From: Actinomycetes bacterium
GTDB taxonomy: Bacteria > Actinomycetota > Thermoleophilia > Gaiellales > Gaiellaceae
Length of the DNA stretch: 7,261 bases
Direction of reading: 5' to 3'
Assembly (NCBI GenBank): GCA_030624785.1
Contig: JAUXJK010000102.1
Span: forward strand, 1-7,261
The position numbers and the translations under genes were made by a program. The notes beneath the pieces are model-generated. The model was not told where the DNA came from and searched no databases. It saw only the letters and a program-made list of their open reading frames with translations. Numbering within the stretch: position 1 is the stretch's first letter; each line of letters starts with the position of its first letter. Positions 1-6,738 of this stretch are shown here, piece after piece.

Positions 1-494
1 AACGGACGAGACCGGAGCATCTTTCCTACATCGGCACCCAGTACGACGAAAAGAAGTCCGACGTAGACGATGGCCTTGCCTTCGAAGAGCAACAGATCGA
101 GCCGATTGCCGAAAACGAACCCTTCCATGCCCGCGAGCGCAAGCCACGAAATAAAAACCGCCCAGACCAGCGTTGGAACTGCAACGCCTCCCCTTGCACG
201 GGAGCCGATCAATCTCGCCCAAAGCGCGAGCGGGATCAAGATGTCCAGCAATCGAAACGAGAATGCCGTTTCGATGATGTGATCCGTCGGATCAGAGTCC
301 ACTCCGAGGCCCGGGTGCACCAGCCCTACTGGAATTCGGGTCTGAGACTGATACAGAGCGGCTTCGAAGATCAGAAATCCAAGAAAGAACAGAACAGTAC
401 GCTCGGGTGTACGTCGGCGTTCATTTCGAATGAACCAACGTCCCAGAAGGGCCGCGACAGCGACAGCCGAGATGATGGAGAGGTAGCCGTTCAC
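1..494 (-). CDS. Multi-pass membrane protein, probable O-antigen ligase/polymerase (Wzy/WaaL-like), N-terminal part, cut by window edge
   Basis: The frame is open from a GTG at 494 to the left edge (164 codons, C-terminus missing). It is strongly hydrophobic, with likely membrane segments near residues 4-21, 33-48, 82-96, 106-122 and 132-154, separated by short charged loops such as RNERRR (23-28). The stretch with SFRLLDILIPLALWARL (79-95) and the later NRLDLLLFEGKA (130-141) resemble the N-terminal region of actinobacterial O-antigen ligase/polymerase-family proteins. That resemblance is from memory, and the diagnostic periplasmic loop lies outside the window. The GTG overlaps the TGA of a small upstream frame (GTGA) and has a modest AGGGG about 9 bases ahead. 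A TTG at 536 is an alternative start. It is the last visible gene of the leftward arm, after a glycosyltransferase and opposite a flippase, which fits polymerisation or ligation of the exported oligosaccharide. The N-terminus may instead continue from the 491-598 frame if a base is missing. Membrane protein: very likely; exact family: moderate. Confidence 0.65.
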   Translation of the reverse strand, partial: MNGYLSIISAVAVAALLGRWFIRNERRRTPERTVLFFLGFLIFEAALYQSQTRIPVGLVHPGLGVDSDPTDHIIETAFSFRLLDILIPLALWARLIGSRARGGVAVPTLVWAVFISWLALAGMEGFVFGNRLDLLLFEGKAIVYVGLLFVVLGADVGKMLRSRP

Positions 495-598
495 GACGTC
501 GTGCCCCTGGCTCCGCCGCCAAGCTCTTCCCCGCAATGCAGAACGGTACGGGCAATCAACGCGATGGCCCCAAACAGCGTCAGAGAAGCGCTACCCAT
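491..598 (-). CDS. Possible small hydrophobic protein (35 aa), or displaced N-terminus of the downstream membrane protein
   Basis: This short frame starts with an ATG that shares a base with the stop of the upstream glycosyltransferase (TGATG at 600-596). It ends in a TGA that overlaps the GTG of the downstream membrane protein. Residues 5-20 (SLTLFGAIALIARTVL) form one plausible membrane helix; the rest is short and glycine-rich (LGGGARGTTS at the C-terminus). Both junctions look like translational coupling, which supports real translation. I recognise no family. The other reading is that this helix is the true first membrane segment of the downstream protein, and that one base is absent in the intervening region (for example in the four-C run at 529-532 on the plus strand). 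Adding one base there would fuse the two frames through an arginine-rich loop. Confidence 0.3.
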   Translation of the reverse strand: MGSASLTLFGAIALIARTVLHCGEELGGGARGTTS

Positions 599-1668
599 CA
601 TGCGCAGAAACTCTCGTAGAGCATTCGTGTCTCGTCGAGCATTCTGTCGAGCTGGAACTCGCTCTCCGCACGCGCTCTCCCGCGAACGGCCATCTCGCTT
701 CTCCGCTCGGCGTCATCAGCGATCTCAACGAGTACGGCCGCGAGCGCCTCTGGGCTCTCGCTCGGAACCAGGCAACCTGCGCCTTCCACCACTTCGGCCA
801 GGCCTCCGGTACGCGCTGCGACCACCGGCACACCCCCGAGCATGGCTTCGAGCGCAACCAAGCCAAACGCCTCGTAGCGTGACGGAACGACCAGAACATC
901 GAACGCCGCAACGAGCGAGCTCGCGTTCGGGTGATGGCCAACAAACTCCACTGTGTTCCCGGACAACGAACGTAGCGATTCACCCTCTGGCCCCTCGCCG
1001 ATCACGAGGAACCGCACGTCCGGTCGAAGGACCCGAACGTCGAGCGCCGCTGCACAACGCACGTCCCATCCCTTCTGACGGTCAAGACGCCCAATCCCAC
1101 CAACCACGATCTCCTCGGGGCGGATCCCCAGCCTACTGCGGGCGGCAGGGTCGAGTTCGGGAGCCGATATGCCGTAGCGCACGACCCGGTTGTCGATACC
1201 GAGCTCACGCAGATAGTCACCTACTGCAAATGAGACGGCGACAACAGCACTCGCGCGTCTGAGCACCTTTCGACTGAACGCCTCCTTGACGGGCTTCCGT
1301 GTAGGAAGCACCAGATTGAGCGTCGCGATGGCCGGGATATGACTCACCTGCGCTGCAATCAACGCGGACGCGCCGTCGCGTTGGTCGGTCAGGTTTGCAT
1401 GCACGATGTTCGGGCGCAGACGCGCCAGGGCACGTCTCACGCCGTTGATTCCCCGGGCTGACGGAAGTCGCTCGAGGCCATCGACGAACTCGAGCCGTGC
1501 GCCGGCCTCGCGCAACACGTGTTGCGTCTCGCCATGACAACTCGGCGGCACGAGTGCCGTGAAGTCGTAGTCGTTGCTGAGTCCTCGGATAACCCGAGCC
1601 AGATACGCCTCGGCGCCTCCGACGATGCTCGAGCTCGAAACGACGCATGCCCGGTGTCTTGCAGCCAT
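598..1668 (-). CDS. Glycosyltransferase family 4 (GT-B fold), canonical EX7E
   Basis: This 356-residue protein has the normal length for a GT4 retaining glycosyltransferase, which would transfer a sugar from a nucleotide-sugar to a lipid-linked acceptor on the cytoplasmic face. The N-terminal acceptor half carries the GGAE loop (17-20). The donor-binding half carries GRLDRQKG (193-200), LVIGEGPE (221-228), VVPSRYE (260-266) and the EX7E pair E266/E274 in EAFGLVALE, followed by GGVPVVA (278-284). No signal peptide or membrane helix is evident, so it is probably a peripheral membrane enzyme. The ATG lies 6 bases after the stop of the upstream GT2 gene. There is no good Shine-Dalgarno at normal spacing, so translation probably depends on coupling. 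A weak 5-bp hairpin (1683-1701) sits just upstream. The stop overlaps the next ATG as TGATG. The sugar and linkage cannot be told from sequence. Confidence 0.93.
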   Translation of the reverse strand: MAARHRACVVSSSSIVGGAEAYLARVIRGLSNDYDFTALVPPSCHGETQHVLREAGARLEFVDGLERLPSARGINGVRRALARLRPNIVHANLTDQRDGASALIAAQVSHIPAIATLNLVLPTRKPVKEAFSRKVLRRASAVVAVSFAVGDYLRELGIDNRVVRYGISAPELDPAARSRLGIRPEEIVVGGIGRLDRQKGWDVRCAAALDVRVLRPDVRFLVIGEGPEGESLRSLSGNTVEFVGHHPNASSLVAAFDVLVVPSRYEAFGLVALEAMLGGVPVVAARTGGLAEVVEGAGCLVPSESPEALAAVLVEIADDAERRSEMAVRGRARAESEFQLDRMLDETRMLYESFCA

Positions 1669-1674
1669 GTCTCG

Positions 1675-2871
1675 CTAGCCGACCTGTTCTTTTCCGACAG
1701 GGCCGGGCGAGTTTGCTACCTGCCGTTCGGCCTTCGGCCACTTCGCCAATCGATCACGACGGAGGTATCGAACGAGTCCTCCAAGCGCAACGACCTGGAG
1801 AAACAACGCCTGGGCAAGAATCGTCGGCACGCGTGGCATGCGGCGTCCTCGCCATGTGAGCACTAGCGCGATACCACCCACTGCGTGACCCGCGACGAAC
1901 AGTTGACACACGCGACTCGAACGTATTCGACCCATTGCCCCGAAGAGCAGCATGCAATGGGCTATTGGACCGACGCTCGAGCGAACCAGTCGATGGCCCC
2001 AGAGTTGAAACGTCGCCGGGGAACGACCGGGAACCAGGAGATGCCGTCTGCGCACCAGCAGGTCGATGAGCCCTGCGATGATGCGCGAGCGTCGCTCCCA
2101 CTCCTCGGCTAGCACGGCACTGCCGCCCTCGCGGGTCACGGCTTGTGGCTCGTAGACGACGCGGTACCCGCCTTCGATCACATCGAGCGCGATCCAGAGA
2201 TCGTCGACGACAGCCTTGGCCGGTAAAGGTTGAAAGATGGGCGCCCGTATCGCGCCAAGCTCGCCGACGAGGCCAATCGTGCTTCCCGTGCGGTTCTCCC
2301 GCCGCTTCAGCCAGCTTTCGAATCGCCAGTAAATACCCTCGCCGTCGCTGCCCTCGACCCGTTTCTCGCCGGCTACCGCACCGACCGTCGGATCCGCAAA
2401 CCAACGCGAGAGTGACGCGAGCGCACCGTGTTCGAGAGGATTGTTCGCATCGGTGAACACCACGATCTCTGTCTGCGCGGCTCCGATCCCCGCGTTCAAC
2501 GCCTGCGCCTTCCCGAGGCGATCCGGGAACGAGAGAACCCGCGCTGAAGTACGTCGGGCGGCGGTCGCCGTAGGGTCGTCCTCGGCCACGACGATCACGT
2601 CGAGACGCCCCTCATACCCGTTGTCACAAACGCTGTCGATCTTGGCCTCGATGACGCTGGCCTCACGAAAGGCAGGGATGACGACCGTGAGGTCCGGCTC
2701 GCAATCGGCATCGGGTGGATCCACATCCCGTAGGCGACGCGTCCGAGCTCCAAGCAAGGCTGGATAGACAACGTGCCCGAAGAGCGCGATCAGGCCCAGG
2801 ACGAGAACGGCGACAGGGCCGGCCCGGCACTTGCCTACCATGTCGCCGGGGGGTCCGCGCCGCGCACGCAA
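1675..2871 (-). CDS. Glycosyltransferase family 2, membrane-anchored (GT-A fold)
   Basis: From the TTG at 2871 this is a 398-residue protein with one N-terminal membrane helix (about 18-41), a cytoplasmic GT-A domain, and two or three C-terminal hydrophobic segments (about 300-313, 322-340, 348-370). GT-A signatures in order are TVVIPAFRE (62-70), AEDD (96-99), RLGKAQALNAG (118-128), the metal-binding FTDANN (139-144, DxN form of DxD), VVDDLW (221-226, likely holding the catalytic aspartate) and EEWERRSRI (256-264). The last corresponds to the Q/RxxRW helix of cellulose/PNAG synthases but ends in Ile instead of Trp. This layout is known in membrane-bound GT2 enzymes of polysaccharide clusters. 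The TTG was chosen because GGAGGG lies 7 bases upstream; an ATG at 2841 (388 aa) lacks such a site. A GTG at 2940 would abut the divergent flippase start and is unlikely. It is the first gene of the leftward arm. Confidence 0.88.
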   Translation of the reverse strand: MRARRGPPGDMVGKCRAGPVAVLVLGLIALFGHVVYPALLGARTRRLRDVDPPDADCEPDLTVVIPAFREASVIEAKIDSVCDNGYEGRLDVIVVAEDDPTATAARRTSARVLSFPDRLGKAQALNAGIGAAQTEIVVFTDANNPLEHGALASLSRWFADPTVGAVAGEKRVEGSDGEGIYWRFESWLKRRENRTGSTIGLVGELGAIRAPIFQPLPAKAVVDDLWIALDVIEGGYRVVYEPQAVTREGGSAVLAEEWERRSRIIAGLIDLLVRRRHLLVPGRSPATFQLWGHRLVRSSVGPIAHCMLLFGAMGRIRSSRVCQLFVAGHAVGGIALVLTWRGRRMPRVPTILAQALFLQVVALGGLVRYLRRDRLAKWPKAERQVANSPGPVGKEQVG

Positions 2872-2940
2872 TACGTGCCCTCCGGACGTTCCCTCCGCTC
2901 TCCAGACGGCTCCTTGGATCGCCGATGAATCGCTAGACAC
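2872..2940. promoter_or_regulatory. Divergent intergenic region between the two operon arms
   Basis: This is the only gap of note between genes, and it lies between two divergent arms, so it is the expected place for both promoters. I could not find a convincing -35/-10 pair on either strand. The best plus-strand candidate (TTGGAT at 2914-2919 and TAGACA at 2934-2939) has only 14 bases between boxes. The 7-base word CCCTCCG occurs twice (2878-2884 and 2891-2897). Its first copy is the minus-strand ribosome-binding site, so the repeat may be incidental. Confidence 0.4.
2878..2883 (-). promoter_or_regulatory. Shine-Dalgarno supporting a TTG start for the GT2 gene
   Basis: On the minus strand the bases read GGAGGG followed by CACGTA and TTG at 2871-2869. 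This near-consensus site at standard spacing favours the TTG over the ATG at 2841, whose upstream bases are C/G-rich without an AG-rich block. The start itself remains inferred. Confidence 0.5.
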
Positions 2941-4524
2941 ATGGACACACCAAACGACACGCTAGCTCGACCTACGCCCCTCCGCGGCAGACAGGAGAGC
3001 GAACCCCCGACTGTCCCGGCTCGGTACAGGCGAACGGTCATCACGAACTACATGTACGCGGCATCGTTGATTCTCGTGGCCGTCGGCGTCACGCCGGTGC
3101 TCGTCAGAAGCCTGGGGAAAACTGAGTATGGCATCTGGGTTCTCGTCGGCTCACTCGCGCTCTATCTTGAGCTTCTTGAGTTCGGCTTTGGCGGTGCCAC
3201 CGTTCGCAAAGTTGCCCAACTAAACGCCGTCGGCACGCGCCAAGAGCTCCGACAAGCGGTAGCGACCTCGTTCTGGATTCTCGCGGTCCCAGGTGTCATC
3301 GCATTGGCCGCAGGCGTCGTCATATCGATCTTCTTTTCGTCGATCTTCAACGTCCCCCCAGAACTCGAGGCGGCGGCGCTCGTGGTCTGCCTGCTCATCA
3401 CGTTTGATCTCGCAGTCTCGATTCCGTCCGACACGTTCGGCGGCACGCTGATCGGTCTCCAGCGCTACGACCTGATCAACATGACCCTCATTGTCGTGCT
3501 TCTCGGCCAGGCTGCCGCGTGGGTAATCGTGCTCGCTCTCGGCGGGGGTCTCATCGAGCTGGCAATAGTGACCGTCGTCATCGCGCTACTCGGGCAACTC
3601 GCGCGGTACGTGATCGCGCGCCGGCTGCTTGGCGGTCCTGTCCTCTCGTTTCGCCTATTTCAGCGCAGGCTCGTGCGTCCCCTGGCCGGCATGTCGGTCT
3701 GGTTCTCACTTGGCGAGTTCGCCACCATCGTCACCGTTCGACTCGATCCTGTGGTGGTTGGACTCGTGGTCGGAATCCCCGAGGCGGCGGTCTACGCAGT
3801 CGGCCAGAAGCTCGCGCTGGCGTGCACACAACTCGTCAACCCGTTGACAGACGGGTTCTTCCCGCTCTCAAGCGAACTTGCAGCTCAAGGCGACGAGGCT
3901 CGTCTGCGCTCAGCGATCTTCACCGGCACCCGCATCTCGCTTGCGCTCGCTATCCCGATCGCGATCACTATCGGGCTGCTCGCAAGCCCAGCGGTTGACG
4001 CGTGGGTCGGAGATGGATTCGAAGACGCAGGCACCATCGTCGTCCTACTCGCGGCGAATGCTGCCCTCGCCATGCTGCCTGCCGTCGGAATCCGCATGCT
4101 GATGGGCGTTGGGACGTTCCGATACCCGGCACTCGCGCTCGGTGGCGAGGCTGCGGCGAATCTCGCGCTGAGCATCGCGCTTGGACTCAAGTACGGAATC
4201 GTCGGCGTTGCCCTCGGATCACTCATCTCGACGGCGCTGGTGAGAGTGGTTCTTGCGATGCCGTTCATCGCCAGAACATTTGACATATCGCTCCTTCCAT
4301 GGCTCACGTCGCTCGTTCGTGCTCACATCGTCCCGAGCGCGGCGACCGCGGCTCTTGGTTGGGCGTTTCTCGAAGCGGATGTCAATGGCATCGGCCCGGT
4401 GGTCGGTGCTGGCGCAGCGATGATGGTTCTGTACATGGCTCTATTTTCAATTACTGGCCTCAACTCGGCTGAGCGGGTAGCCGTATTCCGATATGCCCGA
4501 CTACGCGGAGGCAGTCATGCGTAG
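2941..4524 (+). CDS. Lipid-linked oligosaccharide flippase, Wzx-like (MOP/MATE superfamily polysaccharide transporter)
   Basis: This 527-residue protein is hydrophobic along nearly its whole length, with about 12-14 predicted membrane helices (for example around 38-56, 63-79, 110-133, 144-162, 182-201, 204-224, 268-284, 332-349, 364-386, 396-415, 418-440, 488-506). It would flip undecaprenyl-linked oligosaccharide to the outer face of the membrane. Family-like features are the first-helix region VGVTPVLVRSLGKTEYGIW (48-66), the G-rich GFGGATVRK (82-90), and a later AVYAVGQKL segment (283-291). The length is at the long end for the family because of a roughly 35-residue hydrophilic, Pro/Arg-rich N-terminal tail. 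The ATG at 2941 has no clear Shine-Dalgarno and an in-frame stop lies 13 bases upstream (2926-2928). The next ATG (codon 38) would cut into the first helix, so 2941 is the likely start, perhaps leaderless. It is the first gene of the rightward arm and overlaps the next gene by 8 bases. Confidence 0.92.
   Translation: MDTPNDTLARPTPLRGRQESEPPTVPARYRRTVITNYMYAASLILVAVGVTPVLVRSLGKTEYGIWVLVGSLALYLELLEFGFGGATVRKVAQLNAVGTRQELRQAVATSFWILAVPGVIALAAGVVISIFFSSIFNVPPELEAAALVVCLLITFDLAVSIPSDTFGGTLIGLQRYDLINMTLIVVLLGQAAAWVIVLALGGGLIELAIVTVVIALLGQLARYVIARRLLGGPVLSFRLFQRRLVRPLAGMSVWFSLGEFATIVTVRLDPVVVGLVVGIPEAAVYAVGQKLALACTQLVNPLTDGFFPLSSELAAQGDEARLRSAIFTGTRISLALAIPIAITIGLLASPAVDAWVGDGFEDAGTIVVLLAANAALAMLPAVGIRMLMGVGTFRYPALALGGEAAANLALSIALGLKYGIVGVALGSLISTALVRVVLAMPFIARTFDISLLPWLTSLVRAHIVPSAATAALGWAFLEADVNGIGPVVGAGAAMMVLYMALFSITGLNSAERVAVFRYARLRGGSHA
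4507..4511 (+). promoter_or_regulatory. Shine-Dalgarno fixing the start of the second rightward gene
   Basis: GGAGG lies inside the end of the flippase gene, 5 bases before the ATG at 4517. It selects this ATG over an earlier in-frame ATG at 4493, which has no purine-rich block at suitable spacing. The downstream residues (RSPRALLVDPS) also match a normal GT4 N-terminus. Confidence 0.7.
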
Positions 4525-5662
4525 CCCACGAGCGCTACTCGTCGATCCTTCGACCCGCGGCGGGCTCGTCGCGTACACGCGCATGATCGCTCGGGGGCTG
4601 CACAGCGCGGGCGCCGACGTCGCGATCCTTGGCTCTCAAGCGGTAACCCAGCACGACGGCGACTACCCGATCCTGTCGCGTATGCCGCGCCAGGGTTTCG
4701 GCCCGGACCGCCCTGGCCGAATACGCCTCTACGCCGATAATCTGGCCGTTTGGTCGAGGAGCGCTCCGACCGTGATGCGCGCGGCCCGGGAGCGCCGAGC
4801 TGACATCGTCCACTTCCAGCATGCAATCAACAAGCGCCTCGACCCGCTGCTCCTCAGGCTTCTGAGACGACAGACTACGATCGCGTGGACAGCTCACGAC
4901 GTCCTCCCTCATGAGTGCTCAACGCGCGACAACGCCCTGTTCGCACGAATCTACGATGCGGTCGACGTGGTCATCGTTCATAGCGAGCCGGCCGCGGAGT
5001 TGGCGAGAGAGCTGAGCGGAGTCGATCCGGTTGTGATCGAACATCCTGCGACCGATGAGGCGGGCATCATCGACCAACGAGCGGCCCGACACTCACTGGA
5101 ACTGCCGCAAGATCGGAGGGTCTTCGCCGCTCTCGGGTTCATTCGGGCGTACAAGGGCTACGAGCTGCTCGCACGCGTCTGGGAACAGCTTGGCGAACGC
5201 GCTCCAGTGCTACTCCTGATGGGCGAGCTGCACTCCGATAGCGAACAGGACGTGGTTGATCGACTCACCCGCCATCCGAACGTGATCGCCAGACTCGGGT
5301 ACGCCACCGACGACGATCTGCACCTTGCGATCGCAGCCTCTGACGCGATCCTGCTGCCCTACACGGGTGGTAGCGACAGCGGCCTCCTTCATCTCGGGCG
5401 CGCATTGGGCACCCCCGTTATCGCGTCTGACACTCCCCAACTTGCAGCCTCTGTACTTTCAACGGCCAGTGGCCTCACCGTGCCACGGACCGTCGACGCC
5501 TGGATCGCCGCGCTCGACGGAGCTCTGCCGCCACCGCCGCCCGCGCCGCCAAGTCTGCGAGAGACCGGCGCGGCGCACCTCGAAGCCTATGAGGTCGCCT
5601 TGAGTCGTCGTAGCCGTGCGGCACGCATGCCCGCAGCGAACGAAGAGAAGACGACAGCGTGA
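4517..5662 (+). CDS. Glycosyltransferase family 4-like, lacking the EX7E glutamates
   Basis: This is a 381-residue GT-B type glycosyltransferase. The N-terminal strand RALLVDPSTRGGLVAYT (5-21) is followed by DIVHFQHAIN (96-105) and WTAHDVLPHE (124-133), as in GT4 acceptor domains. The donor half holds FAALGFIRAYKGYELL (203-218), LLLMGELH (232-239), a DDDLHLAIAASDAILLPY block (265-282) and GGSDSGLLHLGRALGTPVI (284-302). The last block sits where EX7E normally lies, but both glutamate positions are occupied by Ser and Gly. Such SGxLxxAxAxGxPV versions exist in known GT4 subgroups, so activity is still plausible. After the fold there is a proline-rich stretch (PPPPPAPP, 338-345) and a short charged C-terminal tail. 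The ATG overlaps the flippase stop by 8 bases, and the stop overlaps the next gene as GTGA. No membrane segments are seen. Sugar specificity is unknown. Confidence 0.87.
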   Translation: MRSPRALLVDPSTRGGLVAYTRMIARGLHSAGADVAILGSQAVTQHDGDYPILSRMPRQGFGPDRPGRIRLYADNLAVWSRSAPTVMRAARERRADIVHFQHAINKRLDPLLLRLLRRQTTIAWTAHDVLPHECSTRDNALFARIYDAVDVVIVHSEPAAELARELSGVDPVVIEHPATDEAGIIDQRAARHSLELPQDRRVFAALGFIRAYKGYELLARVWEQLGERAPVLLLMGELHSDSEQDVVDRLTRHPNVIARLGYATDDDLHLAIAASDAILLPYTGGSDSGLLHLGRALGTPVIASDTPQLAASVLSTASGLTVPRTVDAWIAALDGALPPPPPAPPSLRETGAAHLEAYEVALSRRSRAARMPAANEEKTTA

Positions 5663-6738
5663 CACAACGTCACCTTCTCGCATACCTCGACGCGATCGAG
5701 ATAGGTGGAGCCGAAGAAAGTCTTCGATCTCTTCTCTCTGGGCTTGGAGAGGACTACCGGATCACGGTCGCCGGAATGAATCCCGACGTGGTCGCATGGG
5801 TCTCCGACGACCTGGTGGGCGCCGAGCAGATGATCCTTCCGCAGGCCCGCAACAAGACCAGCGTCCGAGCCGGCTACGCGCACTGGCGCGCCTTTCGAGA
5901 GGTCAAGCCCGACATCGTGCAGATCAATCTCCGGCACCCATACGCGTGTCCGTGGGGCACGCTCGCGGGGCTCATGACCGCCGATGCGGCCGTCATCGCG
6001 GTCGAGCATTTACCGATTCCAGCTGCAAACCAGCTCCAGATCGCGATCAAACAGCAACTCACTCAGCGCCTCGACGCTCATGTGGCGGTTGGGGATCGGA
6101 CAGCACGAGTACTCGAGGGTTGGGTGGGCTTACCGTCGAATTCAATCGAGGTCATCCACAACGCACGTCCCAGCGACCCGTTAGAGAAGCCCAACCGCTC
6201 CTCAGCTCATGCTGAAGTCTCAGCGGTATCAGTGGGGCGCTTGCACGAGCAGAAAGGCTTTGACCTTCTGATCGATGCCCTTGCTCGCGTCGAAGGCGTC
6301 AGTCTCCGGATCGTCGGCGACGGCCCCGATCGAGCCGGCTTGGAGTCCCAAGCCGCCGACCTCGACCTGAGCGATCGCATCACGTTCGTTGGCTGGCTCG
6401 ACGATCCCCGGCCGGAGCTCGCGCGAGCCGATGTCTTCGTGCTTCCGTCCCGCTACGAAGGGCTCCCCTTGTCGATCATCGAGGCGATGTTCGCCGAGCT
6501 CGCGATCGTCGTTACCGATGTCGGCAGCGTTCGCGAGCTGATACCCGATGACGAGACGGGCCTGGTCATCCCACCGAAAAACGTCGCTGCCCTTGCCGAC
6601 ACGTTGACGCGCGTGGTGTCGGACGCCGACCTTCGGCGACGCATCGGTTCCGCTGCTCGCGAGCGCGCGCTTGAGCACTTCTCGCTGGAAGTCATGGTCT
6701 CGAGATATCGCGCCCTCTATGACAGGGTCATGGCATGA
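5659..6738 (+). CDS. Glycosyltransferase family 4 (GT-B fold), canonical EX7E
   Basis: This 359-residue enzyme is a standard-length GT4 retaining glycosyltransferase. It shows the N-terminal GGAEE loop (16-20), DIVQINLRHPYA (85-96), AVEHLP (114-119), IEVIHNARP (163-171, the usual inter-domain hinge), GRLHEQKGFDLLI (193-205), IVGDGPDR (218-225), FVGWLDD (243-249), VLPSRYEG (261-268) and the EX7E pair E267/E275 in EGLPLSIIE. Its closest match within the window is the leftward GT4 enzyme, which shares the GGAE, GRLxxQKG and PSRYE motifs. The start is a GTG overlapping the previous stop (GTGA), with a purine-rich GAGAAG about 8 bases upstream. The stop overlaps the next ATG as ATGA, so the two are translationally coupled. 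It is predicted to be cytoplasmic or peripheral at the membrane and to add one sugar of the repeat unit. The sugar identity cannot be inferred. Confidence 0.94.
   Translation: MTQRHLLAYLDAIEIGGAEESLRSLLSGLGEDYRITVAGMNPDVVAWVSDDLVGAEQMILPQARNKTSVRAGYAHWRAFREVKPDIVQINLRHPYACPWGTLAGLMTADAAVIAVEHLPIPAANQLQIAIKQQLTQRLDAHVAVGDRTARVLEGWVGLPSNSIEVIHNARPSDPLEKPNRSSAHAEVSAVSVGRLHEQKGFDLLIDALARVEGVSLRIVGDGPDRAGLESQAADLDLSDRITFVGWLDDPRPELARADVFVLPSRYEGLPLSIIEAMFAELAIVVTDVGSVRELIPDDETGLVIPPKNVAALADTLTRVVSDADLRRRIGSAARERALEHFSLEVMVSRYRALYDRVMA

Noticed and set aside
528..534. Programmed -1 frameshift between the small frame and the membrane protein
   Set aside because: No slippery X-XXY-YYZ heptamer sits in the right register at the G-run. 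Coupled re-initiation at GTGA or a lost base explains the junction better.
279..1262. Long plus-strand open frame (327 codons) opposite the leftward GT4 gene
   Set aside because: Its translation is Arg/Pro/Ser-rich with no recognisable motif, and it lies antisense to a clear GT4 with all expected motifs. It is a by-product of high GC.
1683..1701. Inverted repeat CCTGT/ACAGG as a terminator between GT2 and GT4
   Set aside because: The stem is only 5 bp with a 9-base loop and no U-tract, and it lies inside the end of the GT2 coding region within a tightly packed operon.
1217..2404. Minus-strand alternative frames over the GT4 and GT2 genes (1217-1741 and 1754-2404)
   Set aside because: They are Arg-rich translations in the wrong frame of well-supported glycosyltransferase genes.
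2878..2897. Direct repeat CCCTCCG (two copies) as an operator
   Set aside because: It is only 7 bases, GC-rich, and one copy is explained as a ribosome-binding site on the minus strand.
2914..2939. TTGGAT ... TAGACA as a sigma-70-type promoter for the rightward arm
   Set aside because: The 14-base spacing is too short and the -10 box is poor; such matches arise by chance.
2872..2940. Extension of the GT2 gene to a GTG at 2940
   Set aside because: It would place the start back-to-back with the flippase ATG, leaving no space for promoters. The extra residues look non-conserved, and the GTG has no ribosome-binding site.
4493..4516. Earlier ATG for the second rightward gene
   Set aside because: There is no Shine-Dalgarno before it, while a strong GGAGG precedes the ATG at 4517. 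The eight extra residues are simply flippase-overlapping sequence.
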